Assembly: GCA_965242565.1 (NCBI GenBank)
Contig: OZ251457.1
Span: 3,100,001 to 3,164,000 of the forward strand
DNA from: CATQGW01 sp965242565
Lineage (GTDB): Bacteria > Chloroflexota > Dehalococcoidia > Bin125
DNA length: 64,000 bases
Reading direction: 5' to 3'
Below are positions 1 through 7,875 of this stretch, piece after piece (the stretch's first letter is position 1; the number at the start of each line of letters is the position of its first letter). A program made the translations under genes and the position numbers. The notes beneath the pieces are model-generated. The model made no database searches and was not told the origin of the DNA. It worked only from the letters and a program-made list of their open reading frames with translations.

Positions 1-121
1 AGTGCGGACATACCCGTGCATCATCCCTGATTGCGCGCGGCTGCGCTTGGGGGCGAGCCCAATTTCGTCATTGCCGCTACGACCAGAGAGAAGAGTGGGA
101 CGCGCTATGGGGCGTTTTGAG

Positions 122-667
122 TTACTCGGGCGGGAGTGCGCGGAAGAGGCGGACGGGGTCGGGGATGCCTTTGAGCAGGACGAGGCCGATTTCCTCGAAG
201 CGGTCGGTCGGGATGCTGCGGGCCAGGCAGTCGCGGGTGGTTTCGGAGAACAGCAGCTCGGAGGGGCCGGCCTGATCGGCGATTCTGGAAGCCAGGTTGA
301 CGTCGTGCCCGATCAGGTCGTCGCGGCGCTGAATTTGGCGTCCCCAGTGCATGCCCATGCGCACCCAGAGCGGGTGCAGCGTTTCCTCGGAGTAGCGCTC
401 GAAGCGGTCAAGCAGGGCGAGGCAGGCGGCGAGCGCGCCGTTCGGGCTGGGGAACCAGAGCATCAGGCCGTCGCCCAGTTCTTTGACGACGCGCGCGCCA
501 GCGGGCAGCTCGTCGTTGACGATCCGCTCCTGAGCGGTGAGCAGTTCGTTGGCGGCCTCGTCGCCCTGCACGGCGGTGAACTCGGTGAAGCCGACAATGT
601 CGGTGAAGACCACAACGCCGACGATCGTCGCGGGGGGTTCGGCGAGGGTGGCGTCGGGCGCGGGCAT
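122..667 (-). CDS. Class III adenylate/guanylate cyclase domain protein
   Basis: A single class III nucleotide cyclase catalytic domain fills nearly all 181 residues. FTDIVGFT (residues 21-28) holds the first metal-binding Asp, KELGDGLM (62-69) the second acidic site, and VNLASRIADQ the Asn/Arg pair of the active site. No membrane, sensor or HAMP segment is fused, so this is a minimal cytosolic enzyme; whether it uses ATP or GTP cannot be read from the sequence. Its ATG shares one base with the stop codon of the gene upstream on the same strand (TAATG), so the two are probably translationally coupled. Confidence 0.85.
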   Translation of the reverse strand: MPAPDATLAEPPATIVGVVVFTDIVGFTEFTAVQGDEAANELLTAQERIVNDELPAGARVVKELGDGLMLWFPSPNGALAACLALLDRFERYSEETLHPLWVRMGMHWGRQIQRRDDLIGHDVNLASRIADQAGPSELLFSETTRDCLARSIPTDRFEEIGLVLLKGIPDPVRLFRALPPE

Positions 668-1419
668 TATGCGGATCCAATGACGATGTCGCCGCTGACG
701 GAGCGCAGCCGCAGGCGCAGGTCCGCGCCGGCCGGCAAGTCGTTGCGCAGCTTGCCGCTCATCTGCTGTGCGAGCACTTGCGGACGCAGGTGGCCGGGCA
801 AGTCGACGCGAATGTTGCCGGAGATGGTGGCGATCGACAGGTCGCCGTCGCCCTGGGCCTGCACGCGCACGGTCCCGCTGACCGCGACCACGTCGACCTT
901 CCCGCCAATGTCGTTGAGCTGGACATGGCCGGAGACGTTGAGCAAGCCGACTGCGCCGGCGCGCTCGACGGTGACCCTGCCGCTAACGACGCTGAGCCGC
1001 GCGTCGCCCGCGCAATCGCGGACGGCGATGTGTCCGGAGCGGGTGCGGGCGTTGAGCGATTCGACTTCGGCGATGTCGATCCGGCCGCTGCTCGCGGAGG
1101 CGCGCACCTCGCCGAGCGGTCCTTGCACCGAGATGTCGCCGGAGCGGGTGCTGAGCGTGACGTTGAAGCCGGCCGGGCAGCGCACGCGCAGCGCGCCGGC
1201 GCGGCGCGGGTGGATGATCCAGCGCTTGCCCTCGCGCCGCAGGGCGCGTCCGTAGCCGCCGTGCCGGCGGGAGGGGCGCAGCCCCTCGACGACGACGCCC
1301 GGATCGCTGTCGGCGGTGACGGTGATCTCACCGGAGCCGGTGATCACCTCAAGCGCCGTCGCGTCCTGCAGATCCAGGCGCAGCAGCTGGTCGACCTGCG
1401 GGTCGGTCCGGTGGGTCAT
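667..1419 (-). CDS. DUF4097-type beta-repeat protein
   Basis: 250 residues with recurrent short strands ending in Ser-Gly (GSGEIT, RSGDIS, SSGRID, RSGHIA, VSGRVT, VSGHVQ, VSGTVR, ISGNIR, VSGDIV), the pattern of the DUF4097 adhesin-like beta-solenoid family. No signal peptide or membrane segment is visible, so the product is probably cytoplasmic. It is first in a two-gene unit with the cyclase that starts on its stop codon. Function in this family is unknown; a scaffold role next to the cyclase is only a guess from the coupling. Confidence 0.7.
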   Translation of the reverse strand: MTHRTDPQVDQLLRLDLQDATALEVITGSGEITVTADSDPGVVVEGLRPSRRHGGYGRALRREGKRWIIHPRRAGALRVRCPAGFNVTLSTRSGDISVQGPLGEVRASASSGRIDIAEVESLNARTRSGHIAVRDCAGDARLSVVSGRVTVERAGAVGLLNVSGHVQLNDIGGKVDVVAVSGTVRVQAQGDGDLSIATISGNIRVDLPGHLRPQVLAQQMSGKLRNDLPAGADLRLRLRSVSGDIVIGSA

Positions 1420-1554
1420 GAGTCAATCGTAGGCATCCGTGCGAGGGGAGATTCGTCGGGTTGTGTGTCGCAGGCGATAGAATCTGTGCGCCGGCGAGCG
1501 CGAGCGATCGGCGGCGCACAGGACAACGAGCAACACAGCGAAATGGGGCACGAG

Positions 1555-2337
1555 ATGGCATACGAGCAGATTTTGACCGAGGTGCGCGGGCGCGTAGGGG
1601 TGCTGCGGCTGAACCGTCCGGAGAAGCTCAACGCCTGGACGGACACGATGGCGCGCGAGCTGACGGAGCAGATCACGGCCTGGAACGAGGACGATGCGAT
1701 CGGCGCGATTCTGCTGACGGGCGAAGGCCGCGCGTTCTGCGCGGGCGCGGACCTACAGGGCTTCAACCAGCGGCTGGCGGACGATCCGGAGGCCTCTCGC
1801 GGGGCGGGGCGAGCGGTCAACTGGACGAATCTGATTCGCGAGTCGAAGCCGGTGATCGCGGCGATTCAGGGCTACGCGGTGGGAGTGGGTCTAACGATGG
1901 TGCTGCCCTGCGATGTGCGGATTGCGGCGGAGGGCACGCGGCTCTCGATCCGTTTCGTGCGCGTGGGTCTGGTGCCGGAGCTGGGCTCGACGCGGCTGCT
2001 GGCGCAGCTGACGGGGCTCGGCGCGGCGACCGACATGTGCCTCTCGGGGCGGATGGTGCCGGCCGACGAGGCCTACCGCGTCGGCCTGGTCAGCGCCGTC
2101 GTGCCGCCGGACGAGCTGTTCGACACAGCGCTGGCCAAAGCCGACGAGCTGGCCAACAACCCCACGGCGGTGGTGCGCAAGATCAAGACGCTGCTGAACG
2201 ACAACACGGTGGAGGCGGATCTGAACCGGGTGATGGAGCGCGAGGGCGCACGGGACCGTGAGTCGCGCCGCCTGCCGTCGCACACGGAGGCGGTGACGGC
2301 GTTCCTGGAGAAGCGGGAGCCCGTCTTCAACCGGTAG
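1555..2337 (+). CDS. Enoyl-CoA hydratase/isomerase family (crotonase), PaaG-like
   Basis: Crotonase-fold protein of 260 residues starting MAYEQI; an in-frame ATG at 1543 would add four residues. The CoA/oxyanion motif CAGADL and the helix GYAVGVG are present. The two glutamates of true enoyl-CoA hydratases (the CEL and PE positions) are replaced by Thr and Phe, while an acidic residue sits in VPELGS, the place of the catalytic Asp/Glu in PaaG and enoyl-CoA delta-isomerases. An isomerase is therefore more likely than a hydratase. It stands alone between a minus-strand pair and a small plus-strand gene. Confidence 0.8.
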   Translation: MAYEQILTEVRGRVGVLRLNRPEKLNAWTDTMARELTEQITAWNEDDAIGAILLTGEGRAFCAGADLQGFNQRLADDPEASRGAGRAVNWTNLIRESKPVIAAIQGYAVGVGLTMVLPCDVRIAAEGTRLSIRFVRVGLVPELGSTRLLAQLTGLGAATDMCLSGRMVPADEAYRVGLVSAVVPPDELFDTALAKADELANNPTAVVRKIKTLLNDNTVEADLNRVMEREGARDRESRRLPSHTEAVTAFLEKREPVFNR

Positions 2338-2350
2338 CGCTGCGCGCGCA

Positions 2351-2815
2351 GTGGCACTGAGCGAGACGGAATTCGAGCGGTTGCTGGCCGATCCGACCAA
2401 GCGGATCGCCGGCGATGTGGCGTGGGTGGATGATCTCAGCCATCCGCCGGCGCGGAAGTTCCGCGCATCGGTTGATTCTGACGGTGGTTGGCCGCTCGTC
2501 GCGTTCGGCTGGTGGCAGCCGAGCTCCGGCAAGCTAACTTATGGGCTGCTTCATCCTGGGGGCGGCCGCATCCTCGGCCTTGATCTGGGCTATCCGTCGC
2601 ATGGCAATCCGACCGGCGAAGTGCTGCCGGGCGTCCACAAACATCGCTGGACCGAGGCGTACCGCGGCGACTGGGCATACGAGCCGAGCGACATCACCGC
2701 CGGCTGGGATCAGCCGCGCGAAGTCTGGCGGCAGTTCTGCGCCGAGACGGGTATCGTGCATGCAGGAGAGTTCCCGCATCCGAGGGCGCGTTCCACGGAA
2801 GAGAGGTCGCCGTGA
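2351..2815 (+). CDS. Hypothetical protein, DUF6978-like
   Basis: 154 residues from a GTG start 13 bases after the crotonase stop. The pattern of a short N-terminal helix, a beta-rich middle (RILGLDLGYPSHGNP) and the HKHRWTE motif followed by a C-terminal helix with REVWRQFCAETGI matches what I recall of the DUF6978 family, which often sits beside DUF1828 genes. Here the next gene is DUF1828-like and starts on this stop codon, so they form one unit. The family name is from memory and not checked; the pairing is seen in the sequence. Function unknown, possibly a defence or toxin-antitoxin type pair. Confidence 0.6.
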   Translation: MALSETEFERLLADPTKRIAGDVAWVDDLSHPPARKFRASVDSDGGWPLVAFGWWQPSSGKLTYGLLHPGGGRILGLDLGYPSHGNPTGEVLPGVHKHRWTEAYRGDWAYEPSDITAGWDQPREVWRQFCAETGIVHAGEFPHPRARSTEERSP

Positions 2816-3288
2816 CGCCTGAAGGGATACTCGACTCGCTGATCGCCGGCCTGCCCGCGCTCTTCGATTGCCGTCCAGGGCTGCACGGCGATGTGCAAGT
2901 GATTACGCCGTTGCAGTACCCCGACGGCGGCTTTGTGGATGTGTTCGTGATTGAGAATGGCGGCGAATTCGTCGTCACCGACTACGGCGACGCCCAGGGG
3001 TGGTTGCAGATGCAGTCGTTCCGCGGCGATCTGACGCTTGAGCAGCAAGACCTCATCGCCCAGGCGTGCCAGGGACTCGGCGTCGAGCTGGATCGGGGGC
3101 GGATGACGTTGTGCTGCACCGATCCGTCGCAGCTTGCGCCAACGATTCTGCGGATGGCATTGGCCGTCGTGCGCGTCGCCGATGTGCGGAACACCTTCAG
3201 CGCTGCTGGGGCAACCGCGGACGTGGCAACGACTTCCAATGGCGCAGGGTGGCAGGCGGAGCGCCAGCCGCAGCAGCTATCGAGATAG
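2812..3288 (+). CDS. DUF1828 domain protein
   Basis: 158 residues, GTG start overlapping the previous stop by four bases (GTGA). The N-terminal half (FVIENGGEFVVTDYGDAQGWL and following helices) is a DUF1828 domain. The last 30 or so residues are low complexity and the usual C-terminal companion domain (DUF1829) is missing, so this is either a short form or a version shortened at the 3' end. Role unknown; the coupling with the preceding gene is the main clue. Confidence 0.65.
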   Translation: MTPEGILDSLIAGLPALFDCRPGLHGDVQVITPLQYPDGGFVDVFVIENGGEFVVTDYGDAQGWLQMQSFRGDLTLEQQDLIAQACQGLGVELDRGRMTLCCTDPSQLAPTILRMALAVVRVADVRNTFSAAGATADVATTSNGAGWQAERQPQQLSR

Positions 3289-3355
3289 TGGTGGCGCACT
3301 ACGCGCGGGACAACCGCACACGGGGGTCTGTGTCTGAGCGCTGCGAAGGGCTGAA

Positions 3356-4039
3356 TCAGGAGTCCATAAACAGCAGGCGCTGAACTTCTGTCAGGTCCAC
3401 GGCGGTCGCCGTTGCGCCGTGCTCGGTGAGGTAATCCGCGTCGCGGACGCCTTGCAGGCCGATTATGCCCGCCAGGTTGGCGTTGCGGCCTGCGCCCATG
3501 TCGGACTCCGTGTCGCCGACGATCGCCGCCTCGTCTGCGGTCGCGCCCAGCGCGCGCAGCGCGAGACGGATCGGCGCGGCATCGGGCTTGGGCGCGACGG
3601 CCGTGTCCGCGCCGATCACCGTCGCGAAGCGCTCGCTCCAGCCGAGCAGTTCCACTGTCTGCCGGCCGGCGTCCTCGCGCTTGTTGGTGACGATGGCAAG
3701 CGGGATGTCCGCCTCGCGCAGCGCGTCGAGCAGCGGCTCCGCGCCGGACAGCGGTGCGGTGCGCGGCATGTAGTCGCGGCGGTAACGCTGGAGGTAGTCG
3801 AGATAGATTGGCTGGGCCTGCTCCAGGCTGAGGCCGAGCATGTGGTTGAGCATCACGGGCAGCGGCGGACCGATGTAGCGCAGCAGCTGCTCCCGCGTCA
3901 CGGGGTGGCCGGCGGCGTTGATCGTCTCCAGCATGCAGCCGAGCACCAGCGGCTCGGTGTCGGCGAGGGTACCGTCGAGGTCGAAGATCACCGCGCGATA
4001 GCGGCAGCCCGGCCCGGCGGAAGGCGTGGACGCGCCCAC
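3356..4039 (-). CDS. HAD-family hydrolase, phosphoglycolate phosphatase-like
   Basis: HAD superfamily phosphatase with all four motifs: FDLDGTLADTEP near the N-terminus (nucleophile and acid Asp), IVTNKR (motif II Thr), the Lys of VAPKPDA (motif III) and GDTESD (motif IV). The helical cap between motif I and II places it with phosphoglycolate phosphatase and beta-phosphoglucomutase. The open frame extends to 4150, but the upstream residues are Arg-rich and unlike the family. I chose the GTG at 4039, about 15 residues before motif I, because it overlaps the stop of a short upstream reading frame as TAGTG, giving 227 residues. Confidence 0.8.
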   Translation of the reverse strand: MGASTPSAGPGCRYRAVIFDLDGTLADTEPLVLGCMLETINAAGHPVTREQLLRYIGPPLPVMLNHMLGLSLEQAQPIYLDYLQRYRRDYMPRTAPLSGAEPLLDALREADIPLAIVTNKREDAGRQTVELLGWSERFATVIGADTAVAPKPDAAPIRLALRALGATADEAAIVGDTESDMGAGRNANLAGIIGLQGVRDADYLTEHGATATAVDLTEVQRLLFMDS

Positions 4040-4146
4040 TAGCGGAGCCGCACGCGCCAGTCGTCGGAGCTGGGCGCGTCGCGCTCGCCTACCGCGAGTT
4101 TGCCGCCGATGAACACGCTCACACTGAGCGCAGGTTCGGGCAGCGT

Positions 4147-4287
4147 TCAATCGCGCGCGGTGGGGCGCTCCGCTTCCAGCGCGGCGTCGCGAATCTGCTC
4201 GAACAGCTCGGCTTCGGCTACGCCGAGCGTCTCGGCGGCGGCGGCCAGCGTCAGCGGTTCGGCGTCGGTGCTTGTGTTGGTCGTCAT
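4147..4287 (-). CDS. Small hypothetical protein (46 aa)
   Basis: ATG at 4287 opens a 46-residue acidic, Ala-rich reading frame ending ERPTARD before TGA. It contains LTLAAAAETLGVAEAELFEQIRDAAL, which reads like a helix-turn-helix-sized fragment in two pieces. The same frame continues after the TGA for another 36 codons with reasonable composition to a TAG that overlaps the likely GTG of the HAD gene. This could be one short gene, two very short ones, or a gene broken by a nonsense change. No function can be assigned. Confidence 0.35.
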   Translation of the reverse strand: MTTNTSTDAEPLTLAAAAETLGVAEAELFEQIRDAALEAERPTARD

Positions 4288-4333
4288 GCCCGCAGGGTAG
4301 CGTAGATGCAGCCCCGAGAGCCGCGGAGGGCGA

Positions 4334-5620
4334 GTGGGAGGGCCCGCGTTGGAGGTCTACGCCGTCATTCTGGTGGTGCTGCTGGTGCTCTCCGGCGTGT
4401 TCTCAAGCGCCGAGACCGCGTTTCTGTCGGTCGAGCCGGTGCGCCTCGAGCACGCCCGCCGGCGCGAGCTGCCCGGCGCGGCGCGCGCCGCCGCGCTGCT
4501 CGAGGAGCCGCGCCGTCTGCTGGCGGCGATCCTGCTCGGCAACAATCTGGTCAACACGGGCGCGGCGGCGGTCGGCACCGCGATCGCCGCCGATCTGCTC
4601 TCCGGCGGCTCGGCGCTGCTCGCCGCCACGGTTGTGATCACCGTGCTGCTGGTGATCTTCGGCGAGATCGGCCCCAAGTCGGTCGCGCTGCACCACAACA
4701 TGGCGATGGTGCGGCTTTACGCCTGGCCGCTGCGCGGGTGGGTGCGCCTGACCCGCCCGCTGGTGGCCGCGCTCGACGCGCTCACCCATGTCTGGCTGCG
4801 CGTCGTGGGCGAGTCCGGCGAGGAGCGGCCCGCGCTGAGCATGGGCGAACTGGAAACCGCGATCGACCTCGGCCGCCAAAGCGGCGTGCTGGAGCCGGGC
4901 GAGACGAGCGTGCTGCTGGGCGCGCTGCGGCTCTCCGACACGCAGGCGCGGCGGATCATGACGCCGCGCGTGGAGATCGTGGGGATCGACGCGGAGGCGA
5001 CGCTGGCCGAGGCGGCGCAGCGCTTCGGTTCGGCCGGCTTCCAGCGGCTGCCCGTGGCGGCCGGCGCCGCGGACCGCTTCGTGGGCTACCTGCACGGCTC
5101 CGATGTGCTGGCGCAACTGGGCGCGGGGCGCGGCGAGCGGCTGGTGCGCGAGGTGATGCGCGAGGCGCTGTTCGAGTCGGAGCGCGCCTCCGTGCAGCGC
5201 GTGCTCGACGCGATCCGCACCAGCGGCGACCAGATGGTGCTGCTGATCGATGAATACGGCGACACATCGGGGCTGGTGACGCTGGAGGACATCGTGGAGC
5301 TGGTGGTGGGCAACATCCGCAGCGAGATGGGCACGGGCGGCGAGCCGGTGCAGGTGCGGATTTCAGGGCAGCAGTTCGTGGAGGGTCGGCGCGGTCTGAC
5401 GGACCTGGGCGCCGAGCTGGGGGTCGATCTGGCGGGCGGTGAGGCCGAGACGGTGGGCGGGATGCTCACGGACCACTTCCACCGCATCCCGCGGGCCAAC
5501 GAGGAGGCGGACCTGCACGGCTACCGCTGGATGGTGGTGGACGCGGACGAGCGGCGGGTGAAGCTCGTCTCATTCCGCCGCCTGCGGTCGGGCGAGCGCG
5601 CCGCAGCGGGCAGGCGGTGA
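4334..5620 (+). CDS. HlyC/CorC (CNNM) family transporter with CBS domains
   Basis: 428-residue inner-membrane protein. The N-terminal DUF21/CNNM domain has about three hydrophobic helices (starting VYAVILVVLLVLSGVFSSAE and including LLAATVVITVLLVIFGE) and the family motif AETAFLS. Two CBS domains follow (RIMTPR starts the first; VLLIDEYGDTSGLVTLEDIVE ends the second), then a CorC_HlyC C-terminal domain. Members export or regulate Mg2+/Co2+. GTG start at 4334 has a good ribosome site (GGAGGG) three bases upstream. It stands alone before a tRNA cluster. Confidence 0.88.
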   Translation: MGGPALEVYAVILVVLLVLSGVFSSAETAFLSVEPVRLEHARRRELPGAARAAALLEEPRRLLAAILLGNNLVNTGAAAVGTAIAADLLSGGSALLAATVVITVLLVIFGEIGPKSVALHHNMAMVRLYAWPLRGWVRLTRPLVAALDALTHVWLRVVGESGEERPALSMGELETAIDLGRQSGVLEPGETSVLLGALRLSDTQARRIMTPRVEIVGIDAEATLAEAAQRFGSAGFQRLPVAAGAADRFVGYLHGSDVLAQLGAGRGERLVREVMREALFESERASVQRVLDAIRTSGDQMVLLIDEYGDTSGLVTLEDIVELVVGNIRSEMGTGGEPVQVRISGQQFVEGRRGLTDLGAELGVDLAGGEAETVGGMLTDHFHRIPRANEEADLHGYRWMVVDADERRVKLVSFRRLRSGERAAAGRR

Positions 5621-5636
5621 TAGGCTGGAGAGGCAA

Positions 5637-5723
5637 GCCGAGGTGGCGGAATGGTAGACGCGACGGTCTCAAAAACCGTTGGGCGCAAAGCCCGTGCCGG
5701 TTCGAGTCCGGCCCTCGGTACCA
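5637..5723 (+). tRNA. tRNA-Leu(CAA)
   Basis: Class II cloverleaf with a long variable arm. Acceptor GCCGAGG pairs with CCTCGGT (first pair G-U), the anticodon stem ACGGT/ACCGT encloses loop CTCAAAA with anticodon CAA, the T loop is TTCGAGT, and CCA is encoded. Eleven bases separate it from tRNA-Gln. The last 15 bases before and including CCA recur at 6774 in front of the second tRNA-Gln copy. Confidence 0.93.
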
Positions 5724-5808
5724 CGGCCACCCACTGCCGCGTAGTGTAATGGTAGCACCAGGGACTTTGGATCCCTTAGTCCAGGTTCGAGCCCTGGCGC
5801 GGCAGCCA
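5706..5808 (+). repeat. 103-bp direct repeat, left copy
   Basis: Covers the 3' end of tRNA-Leu, the spacer and the whole of tRNA-Gln copy 1. It matches 6774-6876 over the same length without gaps, with eight substitutions by eye. The start-to-start distance is 1068 bases. The two copies bracket one lipoprotein gene. Confidence 0.85.
5735..5808 (+). tRNA. tRNA-Gln(TTG), copy 1
   Basis: Acceptor TGCCGCG pairs with CGCGGCA, discriminator G, encoded CCA. Anticodon stem AGGGA/TCCCT around loop CTTTGGA gives anticodon TTG. Lies in the left arm of the 103-bp direct repeat. Confidence 0.93.
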
Positions 5809-5830
5809 GCAGAATTGGAGCGTGCGGCTG

Positions 5831-6661
5831 ATGACGACATGGACATGGGCGGGCTTGGCTGTACTCGGGGCGCTGTGCGCTGCGCTGGGTCTGACGGCTT
5901 GCACGGCTGACAGCAGCGATCCGAAACAAGCTGCGCTGAAGTCGGTCCAGGTGTTCGGCGTTTCGGTCCGCGCCACAGCTGCGACGCCGGACGAGAAAGT
6001 CCTGCACGCAGCGACAGTGCTGGCGGAGTATCTGGATAACGACGAGGATGGCGCACCAGACGATGCAGCAGTACTGGAGCAAATGGTGAAGCGCGGCGCA
6101 GTGCTCATCATGGCGAAGGATTACGCAGACCTGGAGGCATCGCAGGATCTGTTCGGCGACCTGGCGGAAGCCGCGCAGGTGCTGTATGCCTATGAAACGC
6201 GGCCGATGGGAAGCGTCGCCGGGCGCTTCGATGCGACACTGGAGGAAGTGCTACATCTGATCTCATTCGTCGGATACTCGAGCGTATATCCGAATGCGTT
6301 CGGCGTCTCGCCCGGCAGCTTGCTGGCGGACGCAATGGACCGGGCGCGCGGCGGCCGATTTCAGTCGGTACCGGACGCATATCCCGTCGACGCCTGGTTT
6401 ACGTACGACGATGAGACGTGCGAGTATGAGTGCCAGGTGACGGAGTATGTCTACTGGGCGCTGACTTCGCTGTTGGGAGCACAGGCATACGCCGGGCGGC
6501 AGGACGAGATTGGACACGAGTGGAAGCTGAACACGCCGCAGTCGCTGCGCGTCGGCGATCCGCACGTCCATCGGTTGCTTTCGGACCCGCGCTACCGGCT
6601 ACCAACGACGCTCCCTGACGGCGAGTATGCGCCGGCAGATTTCACAATCGAGAGGTCGTAG
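5831..6661 (+). CDS. Hypothetical lipoprotein
   Basis: 276 residues from ATG 5831 (an in-frame GTG at 5822 adds three). The N-terminus MTTWTW plus a hydrophobic stretch ending LGLTAC is a lipoprotein signal with the lipid-modified Cys at 24, so the product is exported and membrane-anchored. The mature part has an acidic LDNDEDGAPDD segment resembling a Ca2+-binding loop, a conserved-looking ATLEEVLHLISFVGY helix, a DDETCEYEC cysteine pair and an ending LPTTLPDGEY. I do not recognise the family. The codon use is less G+C-rich than the core genes nearby and it lies between the two arms of a tRNA-containing direct repeat, suggesting acquisition. Confidence 0.7.
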   Translation: MTTWTWAGLAVLGALCAALGLTACTADSSDPKQAALKSVQVFGVSVRATAATPDEKVLHAATVLAEYLDNDEDGAPDDAAVLEQMVKRGAVLIMAKDYADLEASQDLFGDLAEAAQVLYAYETRPMGSVAGRFDATLEEVLHLISFVGYSSVYPNAFGVSPGSLLADAMDRARGGRFQSVPDAYPVDAWFTYDDETCEYECQVTEYVYWALTSLLGAQAYAGRQDEIGHEWKLNTPQSLRVGDPHVHRLLSDPRYRLPTTLPDGEYAPADFTIERS

Positions 6662-6773
6662 CGGCCGCTGGCATCCGAGGCGCAAGTGATGAAACTCTCT
6701 GCGCCAGTCACTCGCATTGCATCACGAGAGTTCGCCTGACAGTTCAGGGGCGGCGGCGCCGAATTCTGGCCGT

Positions 6774-6876
6774 GTCCGGCCCTCGATACCACGGCTGCCC
6801 ACTGCCGCGTAGTGTAATGGCAGCGCCAGGGACTTTGGATCTCTTAGCCCAGGTTCGAACCCTGGCGCGGCAGCCA
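6774..6876 (+). repeat. 103-bp direct repeat, right copy
   Basis: About 92% identical to 5706-5808. Its first 15 bases are a detached copy of the tRNA-Leu 3' end without the rest of that tRNA, followed by a complete tRNA-Gln. Confidence 0.85.
6803..6876 (+). tRNA. tRNA-Gln(TTG), copy 2
   Basis: Same acceptor TGCCGCG/CGCGGCA, anticodon loop CTTTGGA and encoded CCA as copy 1. The changes keep pairing or make G-U pairs (anticodon stem AGGGA/TCTCT), so it looks functional rather than a relic. Confidence 0.9.
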
Positions 6877-6949
6877 ACGCCGGAGGTACGAAAAGTCCCT
6901 TCCCGATGACAAGAGACCGCAGGGATCTCTCTGGCAACAGAGTAGTCGG

Positions 6950-6967
6950 GGAGGTTATTTCACCTCC
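6950..6967. terminator. Short hairpin between convergent units
   Basis: GGAGGT and ACCTCC form a perfect 6-bp stem around a 6-base loop, between plus-strand tRNA-Gln copy 2 and the minus-strand abiJ-like gene. There is no T-run, so a terminator role is tentative. Confidence 0.3.
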
Positions 6968-7013
6968 ACGCGAATTCAGACCGCGAGTCCGCGGCTTCGA
7001 TTGTCCGCGACAA

Positions 7014-7838
7014 TCATGTGACCTCGTCGCGAACTAGATACCGGATGACCGCGCTCGAGATCGCGACGATTAGCTCGGCTTCGCGATGGGACGGCGTCTC
7101 ACCTTCCCGCATGTGTCGAGCGCGATCGGATGCATATCCCCAAGCTTTGTCCACAGCAACGTCGAGTGGCTTCGGGATCAGTTCGCCGTGGTGCTTGAGA
7201 ATCGCACCTAGCGTAGCGTTTGAGTCTCCAGTGGCGTCGCGTGCTACGCACTCCATTGCGGTCGCTGCATGCTGGATTGCCCCAGTAACGTCGGGTTCTG
7301 GACGTCGAGACAAATCGCGGACAGCTTCGCTCAGTTCGCCGAAAGCTGTATTGCGGTGGGTTGCTTCGAGTTCGTTCAATGCGCCGCGGAGATTGCGTTC
7401 AAGCATCTCTGCACCCCGCACCTCGACCTTCCCATCAACGATTTGCCACCCGATGCCGTTCGCCCTGAAGTACCAGTTCATGTCACGGGCGAAACCGTTC
7501 AGAACGGCGACGGGTATGTTTGACGTCGTGTCTGTGCAGAGTGCTTCGATTACGTCGTAGACCTGAAACCAGTCACACTCGTCCAGCCTGTTCCGCACAT
7601 CAGCGCCTACCCACGCTGGCGACCAAGCATCAGGATCTGCCGGCACTCGGAGGACCTCGAATGCCAGCCTCCTGAGATCATGTTCCGAATAGCCGGTGGC
7701 ACAGGCAGCATCAACGAGGTATGACCGAAGATCTGCAGGGGCCTCCTCACGGATCGTGATGTCAGGTTCAGAGATCTGATATCCGTGACGTTCGGAGAAT
7801 GATTGAGTCATTGGTGCGTCCAAGTCACTGGCGGTCAT
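7014..7838 (-). CDS. AbiJ-like abortive infection protein (AbiJ N-terminal domain plus HEPN-type C-terminus)
   Basis: 274 residues from ATG 7838 (ATG 7811 is an alternative and begins just before the conserved region). The N-terminal FSERHGY followed by ITIREEAPADLR matches AbiJ N-terminal domain 4. The C-terminus (LGAILKHHGEL, then WGYASDRARHMREGE, then SHREAELIVAISSAVIRYL) resembles the HEPN-like ribonuclease region of AbiJ proteins, with the RH dipeptide in place. Such proteins kill or arrest phage-infected cells by RNA cleavage. It follows hicB after 37 bases on the same strand, so the three genes form a compact defence unit between tRNA genes. Confidence 0.7.
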   Translation of the reverse strand: MTASDLDAPMTQSFSERHGYQISEPDITIREEAPADLRSYLVDAACATGYSEHDLRRLAFEVLRVPADPDAWSPAWVGADVRNRLDECDWFQVYDVIEALCTDTTSNIPVAVLNGFARDMNWYFRANGIGWQIVDGKVEVRGAEMLERNLRGALNELEATHRNTAFGELSEAVRDLSRRPEPDVTGAIQHAATAMECVARDATGDSNATLGAILKHHGELIPKPLDVAVDKAWGYASDRARHMREGETPSHREAELIVAISSAVIRYLVRDEVT

Positions 7839-7875
7839 ACAGCTGTGGTGGGTGCCGTGCAGGAGGTGGCAGCAG

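Noticed and set aside
2..1255. 417-codon plus-strand frame at the left end
   Set aside because: Antisense to the cyclase and DUF4097-type genes, no conserved segment, changes character along its length.
4147..4149. In-frame TGA as selenocysteine codon
   Set aside because: No selenoprotein family match and no selenocysteine-insertion hairpin evident directly downstream; a normal stop or nonsense change is simpler.
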